Shown here one piece after another: positions 26,662-36,087 of a DNA stretch of 64,000 nt. A program made the position numbers and the translations under genes. Within the stretch, counting starts at the first letter, position 1. Each line of letters begins with the position of its first letter. The notes under the pieces were generated by a model that saw nothing but the letters and a program-made list of their open reading frames with translations, ran no database searches and was not told where the DNA came from. This stretch comes from Acidobacteriota bacterium (GTDB lineage: Bacteria; Acidobacteriota; Holophagae; Acanthopleuribacterales; Acanthopleuribacteraceae), in assembly GCA_020637335.1 (NCBI GenBank), contig JACJWC010000010.1, positions 140,001-204,000 on the forward strand, in the 5' to 3' direction.

Positions 26662-26843
26662 AAATGGTCCAAATCTGTGCCCTGGTGTTGGGGAAATTGT
26701 ATCAGTCCCGGCGAACCGGCGATAGCGGCAAGAAAATCCGGCATGGTCAAATGCAAGCTTTGCCACCATATTTAGAAGATCATCCGCTCATTCGTTTTGT
26801 TCGGAATTAGATCCGGACCCGTTTCTGCAATTTGGAGGTCTTC

Positions 26844-27614
26844 ATGAACTTGATTTTTAGTTTTTTAATGTTGGCAGGAACCGCATCCGGTTCTGCCACT
26901 TTGGATGGTTTTCAATTGGCTTATTCCCACGCGGCTGCCGTGCAACAGCCCAATGAATTTTTCCCCGAACGAACTGAGTGGTTAATTGTGTTAAGCGATC
27001 TACCCGTCCAGGCCATTGATATTCGCGATGAAACAGTACCCTTTGAGGCGGGCTACCTGGAAATCCGCTTTGATGAGAAGCGTGCAGTATGCGGCGTTGT
27101 CTTCCATAAAGGCTTTAGTGAAACCGGTGGCGGTGGCGACCTGAAATTTTCTGGAACGCTTCAGGAAACGGCAAAGGGGAAATTAACAACGGGCCAGCCG
27201 CTGGACATCATGGGTTCCAGCCTGTCGATAGACGTTTCTTTTGAAGCAGATATTGTGACCTCAGCGCATTTTGAGAAACAAATGACTGCGAAAGGCAGCA
27301 AAGCTGAAACTAGTGCACAGGGTAAATGCTTTAAATCCGTCCTTGATGCCATTAAAAATGAAAACATTGAGTTGGCCCGCAAAGCCATGTCCCAAAGCTG
27401 GGAAGAAACCCTTGCCGGCGAGTGGGGTGGTGGGATCAGCACCCTGGCCTATTCACTGGACCTACCCGAACAATTCCAATACGACGCCGTTTGGGAAGGT
27501 GCGGGGCAGTCGCGTCTCTACCTTAAAACGGAAGATCGCATTGGCACGCTCATCTTCCTGAAAGAACAGGATGAGCTGAAACTGGAATCCGTCAACTGGC
27601 GGTACACCTTCTAG
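26844..27614 (+). CDS. Exported protein of unknown function
   Basis: A 256-aa protein with a signal peptide (MNLIFSFLMLAGTASG) and a beta-rich mature part. The ATG at 26844 has GGAGG 5 nt upstream, which decides the start over an ATG at 26832. Near residues 75-100 a strand pair surrounds GFSETGGGGDLKFSG, and a second half with WEETLAGEWGGG may be a separate domain. It contains two cysteines. Family not recognised. It precedes the large Ser/Thr kinase gene by 159 nt on the same strand. Confidence 0.7.
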   Translation: MNLIFSFLMLAGTASGSATLDGFQLAYSHAAAVQQPNEFFPERTEWLIVLSDLPVQAIDIRDETVPFEAGYLEIRFDEKRAVCGVVFHKGFSETGGGGDLKFSGTLQETAKGKLTTGQPLDIMGSSLSIDVSFEADIVTSAHFEKQMTAKGSKAETSAQGKCFKSVLDAIKNENIELARKAMSQSWEETLAGEWGGGISTLAYSLDLPEQFQYDAVWEGAGQSRLYLKTEDRIGTLIFLKEQDELKLESVNWRYTF

Positions 27615-27773
27615 TTATTGCCAGCAAAAATTCCCGGACAATGGATCGGCCAAAAAGCAAATTCTGATTTCATTGCAGGAACTTGCAGCTGTGATCGTCA
27701 AAACCCGGTATGATGGAGCCATTAGCCGCACCTATATCGCGTTTCATTTTCATTTGCACCGGGAAACCACCAC

Positions 27774-30083
27774 ATGGAATTTATCGGAAAGTACAAAATT
27801 GAAGGGGACTTAGGGCGCGGCGGCATGGGCCATGTCTATGCCGCTTTTGATCCCGTCATCGAGCGCAAAGTCGCGATCAAAGTCTTTTTGGACGAGATCC
27901 TGGAAGATAAGGAAATGAAAGCGCGATTTTACCAAGAGGCGCGCTCAGCTGGGAAACTCTCCCACCCCAACATCACCGTGGTTCACGACATCGGCGAGAT
28001 CGATGGCAAACCCTTCATCGTCATGGAGTACCTGACCGGTACCGATCTCAAAGCCATCATCGAAGAAAAAGTTGCCCTCGACCTGGAAGACAAATGCCAA
28101 ATCGCTATCAAGTTAGCGGAAGGCCTTTTCTTTGCCCACCAACACCGCATTGTGCACCGCGATGTCAAACCTGAAAATGTGCGCATTTTGGATGATGGCC
28201 GGGTCAAAATCATGGACTTTGGCATTGCCAAGCCAGAAGCTTCCAATTTAACCCAAACCGGAACGATGATGGGTACGCCCTCCTACATGTCACCGGAACA
28301 GATTCGCGGGCACAAGGTCGATTTCCGCAGTGATATTTTTTCGTTTGGCGTGGTTTTGCAAGAGTTACTCAGCCATAAACGTCCTTTTTATGGCAAATCG
28401 ACGACCGCCCTGATTTATAAAATCACCTCGGTTGAAGCAGACCCATTGGTCATGGAAGAAAAGGAGTTTCAGCCCCTTTTCCAAGGCATCATTGAAAAGT
28501 GCCTCAAAAAGGAACCGATTGACCGCTACACCTCCATGCAGGAAGTCATTGATGAACTGACCAAGGCCCTCAATCAGGTCAGAGAGGAACATCAAAAGGA
28601 AGGCGCAGTCCTGAGTGACATGGACAGCCAGTCGATCGACAAGCTGCTGATGGACGGCAAAAAACTTTTTGCCCGCAATAAGTACCAAATGGCCAAAAAG
28701 GTGTTTGACCACATTCTCAAACGCGAACCGGATAACGCCGAAATCAACCAGCTCTTGACCAAAGTGACCAGTAAGTTGAATTTGAATGAACAGGTCGACA
28801 CCCTGATCAAACGCGCCAACCACTTTCTCGAAGAAAACAATTATGAGAATGCGATAGCGTCCTTAAATCAGGCCTTGGGTTTGGACCCGTCAAACGCTTT
28901 GGCCAAAGCCAAAATGAAGCAGCTGGAATCCAAGCTTGCTGATTTAGCAACCATGGCCACCCAGGTGCGCAAAAACCCATGGGTAAAAATTCTGATGGCC
29001 GCCATGCTGGCCACAATTTTGGTGCTGGGTTGGTATTTAGTCACACATTGGAAGCAGCCCGAACCCGGGCCGGAACCCGCGCCCATGACTACGCAAAACC
29101 AACCCGCCGTTGAGGCAGCAACCCCTGAGGAGACCTCACCGGTCCAGGCACCTACTGAATCCTCCGAAACGACGCCCCCTGTTGAAACCGCAGCAAACGG
29201 CCAGACGCCAAAAGAAGAGCCCCAAATTGAACCGCCGACCAATGCGCTGCCCGCCCCTAAACCAAAACCCATCACCGATACGCCAGCCCCCAAAGAAAAC
29301 CTAACAAAACCAGGTCCTTCGGCTGAACTGATCGCGGCCCGGGAATCGGCCAATCGCGCACGAGCGGCATTGGACCCCAATGAAGTGGCCAAAGCCCATC
29401 ACCAGGGCCTGCGCGAGGCAGACAATCAACGGCAATTGGCCCAAGAAAAAGAAGCGCAGGGTGCCTTTGAAGCGGCACAAAACCTTTACGAACAAGCCAG
29501 AGACATCTACGAGCGCACCCGTCAAGAAGTCAAAAGCCAATTGCGCCTGACCGTCGGGCTGGCCAAAACCGAATCCGTTGCCCAGTTTAAGAACCGACCC
29601 TTGGCGACCGGACCAGCCTTTGAACGCGCTCAGAGTTTAGCGCAACAGGCCGAAACCGCTGCAAACAACGAACAATGGCTAAAAGCATTGGACCTATATG
29701 AACAGTCTGCGCGTGAATTGAGCCGAGCGGAGGATCGTCCCAGCGCTGCGCAACCCGTTGATTTTTCTCAAAAATTGCGCACTTTTCGCGACACCTACCA
29801 ACGCTTATTCCAAAACAAACAAGTCGATGCCCTCAAAAAACATGTTGGCATGAGCCAGGAAGAAGCGGCTGGTTGGAGCGATTTTTTTGGCAATGTCGAA
29901 GAAATCCAACTGGTCGTTGAGGACGAGGAAACCAAAGAAGAAGGCAACCAACTGGTTGTCCAAATGAAATTCACCTTGTCCTACCTCAACCGCAGCCAAC
30001 ACAAAAAAGAATCCAGGCAATTGCCCGTCACTTGGCGCTTCGAGAAAAAAGGAGACGACCTCCAATTTGTTTCCAACCACTAA
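27774..30083 (+). CDS. Ser/Thr protein kinase with TPR, membrane anchor and large extracytoplasmic region
   Basis: Eukaryotic-type kinase of 769 aa. The catalytic domain spans about residues 7-265: glycine loop GDLGRGGMGHVY, ATP lysine Lys36, catalytic Asp130 in HRDVKPEN, DFG at 148-150, activation segment with MGTPSYMSPEQ. TPR-like units follow at about 290-400 (FARNKYQMAKKVFDHIL, NYENAIASLNQALGLDPSN). One membrane helix is at about 407-424. Outside lies a proline/threonine/glutamate-rich linker (about 428-520), then a helical Ala/Gln-rich part and a C-terminal domain of about 110 aa rich in charged strands. An outer-membrane barrel gene follows 15 nt later. The extracytoplasmic part may sense an envelope signal. 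Confidence 0.93.
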   Translation: MEFIGKYKIEGDLGRGGMGHVYAAFDPVIERKVAIKVFLDEILEDKEMKARFYQEARSAGKLSHPNITVVHDIGEIDGKPFIVMEYLTGTDLKAIIEEKVALDLEDKCQIAIKLAEGLFFAHQHRIVHRDVKPENVRILDDGRVKIMDFGIAKPEASNLTQTGTMMGTPSYMSPEQIRGHKVDFRSDIFSFGVVLQELLSHKRPFYGKSTTALIYKITSVEADPLVMEEKEFQPLFQGIIEKCLKKEPIDRYTSMQEVIDELTKALNQVREEHQKEGAVLSDMDSQSIDKLLMDGKKLFARNKYQMAKKVFDHILKREPDNAEINQLLTKVTSKLNLNEQVDTLIKRANHFLEENNYENAIASLNQALGLDPSNALAKAKMKQLESKLADLATMATQVRKNPWVKILMAAMLATILVLGWYLVTHWKQPEPGPEPAPMTTQNQPAVEAATPEETSPVQAPTESSETTPPVETAANGQTPKEEPQIEPPTNALPAPKPKPITDTPAPKENLTKPGPSAELIAARESANRARAALDPNEVAKAHHQGLREADNQRQLAQEKEAQGAFEAAQNLYEQARDIYERTRQEVKSQLRLTVGLAKTESVAQFKNRPLATGPAFERAQSLAQQAETAANNEQWLKALDLYEQSARELSRAEDRPSAAQPVDFSQKLRTFRDTYQRLFQNKQVDALKKHVGMSQEEAAGWSDFFGNVEEIQLVVEDEETKEEGNQLVVQMKFTLSYLNRSQHKKESRQLPVTWRFEKKGDDLQFVSNH

Positions 30084-30098
30084 GAAAGGGACCCTTCG

Positions 30099-31391
30099 AT
30101 GAAATTTTGGACCATCGCCGCGCTACTGTTCAGCACGCCTCTATGGGGTCAACTGAACCAAACCTTTTCGGATCTGGTAAATGAGGTTTTGATCAACCGA
30201 CTCGTGCTTAGCCCGGGCGAGCATGCCAGTCACTTTCGGGAGCAGGCGGCTTTGGCCAATCAACAATTAGTGCCGGCCCTTAACGCTCTGATCGCGACCA
30301 ATATCAGTTCGTTTCCCAATAACTCTACCGCGAGCGGCGTGACCTACGACTTTTCATCAGGTGCACCCAAAAAAATTGTGGGCAGCCTTGGGCCCATTTT
30401 CGGTGAAACGGCTTCCACTCTTGGCCGCAAAAAAATGTATTTTAATGTCAATGCCAGCCACCTCTCGCTCGATCGTTTTCGCGGGTTGAAGACCCAAGAC
30501 ATTCGCTTCACCTTTACCCATTTGGACGTCAGCCAAGACGGGCATTTAGGCGACAATCCCAATGAAAGCGATACCATTGACCTATTTCTCGACATGGACG
30601 TCAATGCCGAGATCTATGCCCTGACCTTTGCCTACGGCTTAACGGACTCAGTGGATTTCTCTTTGGGTGTGCCTTTTGTTAGCTTGGATCTGGGTGGGAC
30701 CGCTACCGCTCGCATCAACTCCTTTACTTTTTCCAATCTCGGCATGGCCAATCACAACTTTGGCCCCGACCCTACCCAACCCCAATTGGAAACCCAAATC
30801 CCTTATGGCGGTTCCGCAAGCGGAATCGGAGATATTGCCGTGCGCTTCAAGTTCAATTTCTTACAAGGCAAACGCTTCGACCTGGCCCTGCAACTCGATG
30901 CCCGCCTGCCCACAGGCGATGAAAAGGATTTTCTGGGCACGGGCAAAACCTCGTTTCGCATCAGCGAGCTGATCTCCAAACGAGACGGCGATTTTTGCCC
31001 GCACCTCAACCTGAGTTATGAAAAACGCGGCGCACAATTGGATTCTGACGAATTGCAAATCGTCGCCGGATTCGACCACAAGATGACCGACAGCGTCACC
31101 ATTGCCGCCGAGCTGATGGGTTATTTCGACCTCAACGATTCGGAAAACGTTGTCCTGTTTCCGGGCTCCGTTACCATTGAGGATCACGTCGCAGGCGGCG
31201 CGCTATCGCGCGAAATCGATTTAAGCAATATTCCCGAGCGTTCAGATGACAACACTTATTCAGGCGCTTTGGGCTTCCGTTACGGACCGTCCGACCGTTT
31301 TAACCTCTTGGCAAATATCATTGTCCCGCTCAATGATGCGGGCCTTCGTTCCAATGTCGCCGCCACCGTGGGGTTCAGCTACGCCTATTAA
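30099..31391 (+). CDS. Outer-membrane beta-barrel protein
   Basis: A 430-aa protein with a signal peptide (MKFWTIAALLFSTPLWG) and many amphipathic strands of alternating hydrophobic residues ending in aromatic positions. The last strand, ATVGFSYAY, ends with an aromatic residue, as outer-membrane barrels do. The segments GDIAVRFKFNFLQ and LALQLDARLPTGDEKDFLGTG recall transporter-like barrels of the phenol-degradation MetA/DUF3034 kind. The cargo is unknown. It lies 15 nt after the large kinase gene, with AAGGG 8 nt before the ATG, so the two are probably co-expressed. Confidence 0.75.
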   Translation: MKFWTIAALLFSTPLWGQLNQTFSDLVNEVLINRLVLSPGEHASHFREQAALANQQLVPALNALIATNISSFPNNSTASGVTYDFSSGAPKKIVGSLGPIFGETASTLGRKKMYFNVNASHLSLDRFRGLKTQDIRFTFTHLDVSQDGHLGDNPNESDTIDLFLDMDVNAEIYALTFAYGLTDSVDFSLGVPFVSLDLGGTATARINSFTFSNLGMANHNFGPDPTQPQLETQIPYGGSASGIGDIAVRFKFNFLQGKRFDLALQLDARLPTGDEKDFLGTGKTSFRISELISKRDGDFCPHLNLSYEKRGAQLDSDELQIVAGFDHKMTDSVTIAAELMGYFDLNDSENVVLFPGSVTIEDHVAGGALSREIDLSNIPERSDDNTYSGALGFRYGPSDRFNLLANIIVPLNDAGLRSNVAATVGFSYAY

Positions 31392-31494
31392 TTTCCAAAT
31401 CGGATTGGGCTGTTGCTTTTCGGAACCGTCCACCCTCGCTTTGACTTCATGCTAGAATACTGCCCTAAGAATTCAAATTTGTGGCGGGATCGAC

Positions 31495-32565
31495 ATGGGC
31501 CTGAGCGACGTTTGGAAGAAAGAACAGGGTAACCAGCCCGACCCGCCTCCTCAAGGTGGAGACAAAGAATCTGAACAAGCTCCTTTGGTTGGGACGATTC
31601 TTGCCGATCGCTACCGCATTGATCAGGTTTTAACCTACGGCGGCATGGGTGTCCTTTATTTGGCCTCCCACCTGAAGCTGCACAAAAAATTTGTCATCAA
31701 AATGACCCTGCTGGAAAAAAAGATCACCGCAGATCAGCAGTTGTTCCAACGCTTCCGCAGAGAAGCTCATGCCATGGCCCAGATTCACCACCCCAACGTG
31801 GTGGAAATTGTCGATTATGACGTGATGGATGATCGCAAACCCTACATTGTTATGGAATATGTCGAGGGCGAAAACCTGAAACAATTTATGGATCGCCATC
31901 CCGAAGGATTGGATCCCAAAACGTTTATGACGTTTATGGAGCAAATCTGTAAAGGGCTTTCCGCTATCCACGAGGCGGGCATCGTCCATCGTGACCTCAA
32001 ACCTAACAACGTGCATGTGACTAAAAAAGGCGATCAATACCACCTGAAGGTGCTGGACCTCGGTTTGGCCTATTACGCCGATGCGCAAACCCAAACCTCA
32101 CACCAAAAGTTGACCGGGCTTAACGAAATCGTGGGCACACCTGCTTATATGTCGCCTGAACAGTGTAAAAGCGAAACCGTCAATTACCTCTCAGATGTTT
32201 ACAATCTGGGCCTACTGGCTTACGAATTGATCAAAGGCGAGCCGGCCATGCAAAGCAAAACGCTGATGGACATCATCGACAAACAAATCAGCTGGACACC
32301 CACGCCGATCCATCGAACGGATGTCAGTCCATCTATCGAAAAAGCCATTTTCAAGGCCATGGAAAAAGCGCCTGAGAACCGATTCCAGTCCATCAAAGCC
32401 TTTTGGCAAGCACTTCAAGCCGCAGGCGAACCGGCCAAAACCGGCGCATTGCCCTCACAGGAAGAAAAAACCCTTTCCATCAAGCCGCCGCGCAATCAGA
32501 ACACCATTCTCATCGTTATGGCCCTCATCATTCTGGCATTGGTCCTGTTGCTGGTGCTGCGTTAG
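31495..32565 (+). CDS. Ser/Thr protein kinase with C-terminal membrane anchor
   Basis: A 356-aa kinase with a disordered proline-rich start (about 1-30), a catalytic domain (about 38-310) and a tail-anchor helix in the last 20 residues (ILIVMALIILALVLLLVLR). ATP lysine Lys69, catalytic Asp167 in HRDLKPNN, and GTPAYMSPEQ are present. Two departures from consensus are seen: the glycine loop reads LTYGGMGVLY with the first glycine missing, and the magnesium loop is DLG (188-190) rather than DFG. Both occur in active bacterial kinases. There is no extracytoplasmic sensor, so signals must reach it from the cytoplasm or membrane. The stop overlaps the convergent SRAP gene by 4 nt. Confidence 0.93.
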   Translation: MGLSDVWKKEQGNQPDPPPQGGDKESEQAPLVGTILADRYRIDQVLTYGGMGVLYLASHLKLHKKFVIKMTLLEKKITADQQLFQRFRREAHAMAQIHHPNVVEIVDYDVMDDRKPYIVMEYVEGENLKQFMDRHPEGLDPKTFMTFMEQICKGLSAIHEAGIVHRDLKPNNVHVTKKGDQYHLKVLDLGLAYYADAQTQTSHQKLTGLNEIVGTPAYMSPEQCKSETVNYLSDVYNLGLLAYELIKGEPAMQSKTLMDIIDKQISWTPTPIHRTDVSPSIEKAIFKAMEKAPENRFQSIKAFWQALQAAGEPAKTGALPSQEEKTLSIKPPRNQNTILIVMALIILALVLLLVLR

Positions 32566-33254
32566 ACATCAAATAATTGGCCCTGTTGCTCCGACCAAGG
32601 TTCGATCAGATGTGGGCCTTCATTGCGCACACTGTTGACTTGTGAAGAAACGGGATAATAGTTGAAACCAGCATCAGGGACTGGGCGACAAAGCCCCTGA
32701 TACACCGGCTCATCCAAAGGTTCGCGGGCCAACCACAAATCGAAGTGGAAGGGCGCAATGACCACAGGCATTCGGTCGTGTAACGGCGACATTTTGGGGC
32801 TTGCAGCGGTCGTCAGAATGCTGCACGACTCCACCCGGTTTCCCTCTGGGCCACACCATTCTTCCCAGATTCCTGCAAATGCCCAAAGCCCTTGTTCCGG
32901 ATGAATAAAAAACGGTTGCTTGGCCTTACCCTGAGATTTCCATTCATAAAAACCATTGGCCGGTACCAGGCAACGCCTTGATTGGATTGCTTTTCTGAAA
33001 GAAGGTTTTTCACGGGCCGTTTCCGAACGCGCATTGATTAATCGCGCAGCGCCTTTGTCATCTTTGGCCCAAGCGGGAATCAATCCCCATTTCAACCGAC
33101 ACCAAGCACGACCCACATCCTCATCGCGAACCGCCAGAACATCCTGGCAGGGCGCAATGTTGTAGCGCGGTTCCAAATCGAGCGATTGCCAATCCAGCTC
33201 AAATAAGGTCGCTAAAATCTCGGCAGGCGAATGGAGACTGAACCGACCACACAT
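32562..33254 (-). CDS. SOS response-associated peptidase (SRAP, YedK/HMCES family)
   Basis: A 230-aa protein that forms a covalent link with abasic sites in single-stranded DNA and protects them. The N-terminal MCGRFSL provides the crucial Cys2, which is exposed after methionine removal. NIAPCQDVLAV, the WGLIPAWAKD strand, INARSETAREKPSFRKA, VPANGFYEWK with the active glutamate and HDRMPVVI with the histidine are all in place. It lies 10 nt after a small hypothetical gene. No LexA box search was done. Confidence 0.95.
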   Translation of the reverse strand: MCGRFSLHSPAEILATLFELDWQSLDLEPRYNIAPCQDVLAVRDEDVGRAWCRLKWGLIPAWAKDDKGAARLINARSETAREKPSFRKAIQSRRCLVPANGFYEWKSQGKAKQPFFIHPEQGLWAFAGIWEEWCGPEGNRVESCSILTTAASPKMSPLHDRMPVVIAPFHFDLWLAREPLDEPVYQGLCRPVPDAGFNYYPVSSQVNSVRNEGPHLIEPWSEQQGQLFDV

Positions 33255-33264
33255 AATCTAACCA

Positions 33265-33519
33265 CTAATCCTCAGACAAATAGGCAACCAAATCGGTTAT
33301 TGTGTTTTGTGCAAAATCCTGAGAACACAGGAACTTGGATTCTCGGACACTGAAGCGACCCGTCTTTTGCCCTGCGGGTTGGGTTTGATATTCGTGCAAA
33401 ACATCATCCAACGGTTGGATTTGGAATGCAGGCAGAAATTCGCCATAAAAGGGTTCGGACCAGTCGGCCGGTGGCGGCGGGGCCAAGGTGATTGTTTCTT
33501 CTAAACACCGTATTTCCAT
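33265..33519 (-). CDS. Small hypothetical protein
   Basis: An 84-aa reading frame beginning MEIRCLEETITLAPPPPADW. GGAG lies 11 nt before the ATG at 33519, and the frame continues upstream to 33654 with less protein-like sequence. It has no signal peptide or membrane segment. Family not recognised. Its stop lies 10 nt before the SRAP start on the same strand, which is the main support for its being real. Confidence 0.4.
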   Translation of the reverse strand: MEIRCLEETITLAPPPPADWSEPFYGEFLPAFQIQPLDDVLHEYQTQPAGQKTGRFSVRESKFLCSQDFAQNTITDLVAYLSED

Positions 33520-33693
33520 CAAGATAGCGACTCCATGCTCCTGCATGGCAAACCCAGAGCAAATCCCAGACCAACCTAAACATGGCGATGTAATTAGTTT
33601 GAAATAAACAAGATAAGCCAAGTACCAGCCGCCTTCATTGCCGTTTTTTGTCAAAAGTGTGATCTATCGCACAAGGATTGTCACTGGTTATGG

Positions 33694-36087
33694 TTACGGA
33701 ATGTTTATGTTTTTTTGTTGCTGGCTATTGGCCAAAACTTCAAAGTCCATGGTCAACTGTTGGCCCCGCTCATCCACTAAAACCAAATGGTGCAAGCCTG
33801 GTTTCGCTTGGATTCCCATTTGGTGCGGGAACTCAGTGGTGCCCAAAAAGAGCTGATCCAAATGCCAAAAAATCTTGGTGGTTGTGTCGGAATGGGCAAC
33901 TTGGAAAACGGCTGCCTCTTGAAGACCATTTAATTCGACCGGAATTAAGATTCGGCTTTTGGGCTCCGGATAGACCCAACTCATGGCATGGGTTTTCTCG
34001 TTTTGGCAACTGGGGTGGAACCGCGGTGGTTTGCGGTAGTTGGCGTGTTGCTGGCCGTAAAAATAGGCCATATTGGGTGGCAGCACAAACCAATCGATGG
34101 CTTCGATTTTGAGGCTTGGATCGCAGGTCGCATTAACTTGAAAACCACTATCAGAATCAATCCAAATTTTTTGGTGGTAGGGACACACACGACTTAACGT
34201 GCCCTTGGGACTCACCGAAGCCAGATGGGACAATCTACAAGAAGGGCCGGCCAGGTAACCCGATCTATCACAGACCAATACCTGTTCTGCTTTCGGTTGT
34301 TGAAACCAGTGATGGGCACGAGGCAGCAAACCAAACAGCTCGAACAGGATGGGGCCAGCACAAGTCATACCGGTTAAACCGGGCCGACCTTCGCCATCGG
34401 CATTACCCACCCATACTGCAATCGTATAATCCGGGTTTAAACCAACCGCCCAAGCATCGCGGAAACCAAAGCTGGTGCCCGTTTTCCATGCGATTTTCTG
34501 GGACGAAGAGAAGAATTGCCAAAGCCCCTGACTTTCGGGCCGTTCTAATTGGGTCATGGCCTGAAAGCTTTGGTAGATGGACTGGGCCTCAAGTAAAGCG
34601 GGAACGCGCGGTCCAGCCACAAGCTGGATAGGCTGAGTTGGATCCAATCGCGGTGGCTCAAATGCGTTTTGCGGGTAAATCCCGCCATGATCTTCCTGGT
34701 AGGTTAAGGTCCGGGCCAGGCCGCTGTACATTTGGGCTAAATCCCACAAATTGGTTTCCGCACCACCCAAAACCAGGGAGAGACCATAGTGGTCCGGCGA
34801 GTAAACCAAGGTCGAAGCGCCCATTTTTTGGAGAAGGATCTGAAATCGTGCCACATTGTACTGGGCCAGGAGCGAGACAAACGGCACATTGCGCGAACGA
34901 GCCAAAGCGTCATTAGCAGGAATAGCTCCATCATAAGTGTGGTCAAAGTTTTTGGGCGCATATCCCGCATACTGGGCCGGTACATCGGGCAGAATCGAGT
35001 CGTAAAGGATGAGTCCATCATCCAAAGCACCCGCAAAAAGGAAGGGTTTTAAAATCGAGCCACTGGAACGCGGCGCATGGATGAGATCTACTGCCGCTTG
35101 AAATTCCGGTGCGCTGGCGACATTCCCACAGTAGGCACGCACCAGGCCGGTCCGATTTTCGATAATTAAGGCAGCAGAATTGTGCACGCCATTACCCGCC
35201 AAAGCAGAAACGTAACGGCTTAACACCAGATTTGCCCGTCTTTGCAAATGGATATCCAAAGAAGAAAAGGCAAGCGTTTGACCCGTGGCGCGGTAAGCTT
35301 CAACCAGATGGGGCGCTTGGTTCTCCAAAGCACCGGGCGGATCTGGCAGCGGTTCCAATCGGGCCAAATCGCGGTCTACGACGGACAACTTGCCGCTCTC
35401 CAGAAGTTGATCCAAAAGTCGGTCCCTTTTGTCTTGGAGTTGTGCGCGATTTTTGCCTGGATGAATCGCCGCCGGATTGTTGGGTAAAACGGCAAGCAGT
35501 GCAGCTTCCGCCCAGGAGAGTTGGCCAGGAGCACGCTGAAAGTAGCGCCAGCTGGCCGCTTCCAAGCCCACTGTATTGCCGCCGAACGGGGCATGTTCGC
35601 CGTAAAAGCGTAGAATCTCGGTCTTGCTATAGCGCATTTCCAGACGAAACGCCAAAAAGGCCTCTAAAACCTTTTCAGGGAGGGTCCGTGGAGGATTGCC
35701 ACGCGCCATACGAATCACCTGCATGGATAAGGTGGAGCCACCCGAAACGACCCGACCTTGGCGAATATTTTGGCTGAGTGCTCGGCCAATGGCGATGGGA
35801 TCTACACCTGGATGCCAGAAAAATCGTTTATCTTCTGCTGTAACAAGAGCGTCAACCCATCGCGCAGGCGGTTCACTGGCCAAAGGAAAACGCCATTGTT
35901 CGTCTGCAGCAATGCGAGCACCTAGCATCCGGCCATCCCGGTCAAAGACTGCCGTGGCGAACGGTTCGCCAAACAGCGGGTCAGGCAAACACACGGCGAA
36001 CCAATGGAGCCCGGCCAACAGGCCGCCAACGAGCGCCCCCATCGTAAAGGGCGCCCGCAGGAAAAGGCGTAGAACCACCTTCCACAT
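33694..36087 (-). CDS. pbpC: Penicillin-binding protein 1C
   Basis: Bifunctional peptidoglycan synthase of 797 aa. One membrane anchor (about residues 8-35) is followed by a GT51 glycosyltransferase domain with the catalytic glutamate in TAEDKRFFWHPGVD and GGSTLSMQ. The transpeptidase domain has SGSILKPF (SxxK), SRN in ARSRNVPF and KTGTSFGFRDAW. The C-terminal BiPBP_C domain typical of PBP1C closes the protein. The ATG at 36087 overlaps the alpha-2-macroglobulin stop as TAATG, so translation is coupled; an ATG at 36114 is less likely. The pairing with an alpha-2-macroglobulin gene is the E. coli yfhM-pbpC arrangement. Confidence 0.96.
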   Translation of the reverse strand: MWKVVLRLFLRAPFTMGALVGGLLAGLHWFAVCLPDPLFGEPFATAVFDRDGRMLGARIAADEQWRFPLASEPPARWVDALVTAEDKRFFWHPGVDPIAIGRALSQNIRQGRVVSGGSTLSMQVIRMARGNPPRTLPEKVLEAFLAFRLEMRYSKTEILRFYGEHAPFGGNTVGLEAASWRYFQRAPGQLSWAEAALLAVLPNNPAAIHPGKNRAQLQDKRDRLLDQLLESGKLSVVDRDLARLEPLPDPPGALENQAPHLVEAYRATGQTLAFSSLDIHLQRRANLVLSRYVSALAGNGVHNSAALIIENRTGLVRAYCGNVASAPEFQAAVDLIHAPRSSGSILKPFLFAGALDDGLILYDSILPDVPAQYAGYAPKNFDHTYDGAIPANDALARSRNVPFVSLLAQYNVARFQILLQKMGASTLVYSPDHYGLSLVLGGAETNLWDLAQMYSGLARTLTYQEDHGGIYPQNAFEPPRLDPTQPIQLVAGPRVPALLEAQSIYQSFQAMTQLERPESQGLWQFFSSSQKIAWKTGTSFGFRDAWAVGLNPDYTIAVWVGNADGEGRPGLTGMTCAGPILFELFGLLPRAHHWFQQPKAEQVLVCDRSGYLAGPSCRLSHLASVSPKGTLSRVCPYHQKIWIDSDSGFQVNATCDPSLKIEAIDWFVLPPNMAYFYGQQHANYRKPPRFHPSCQNEKTHAMSWVYPEPKSRILIPVELNGLQEAAVFQVAHSDTTTKIFWHLDQLFLGTTEFPHQMGIQAKPGLHHLVLVDERGQQLTMDFEVLANSQQQKNINIP

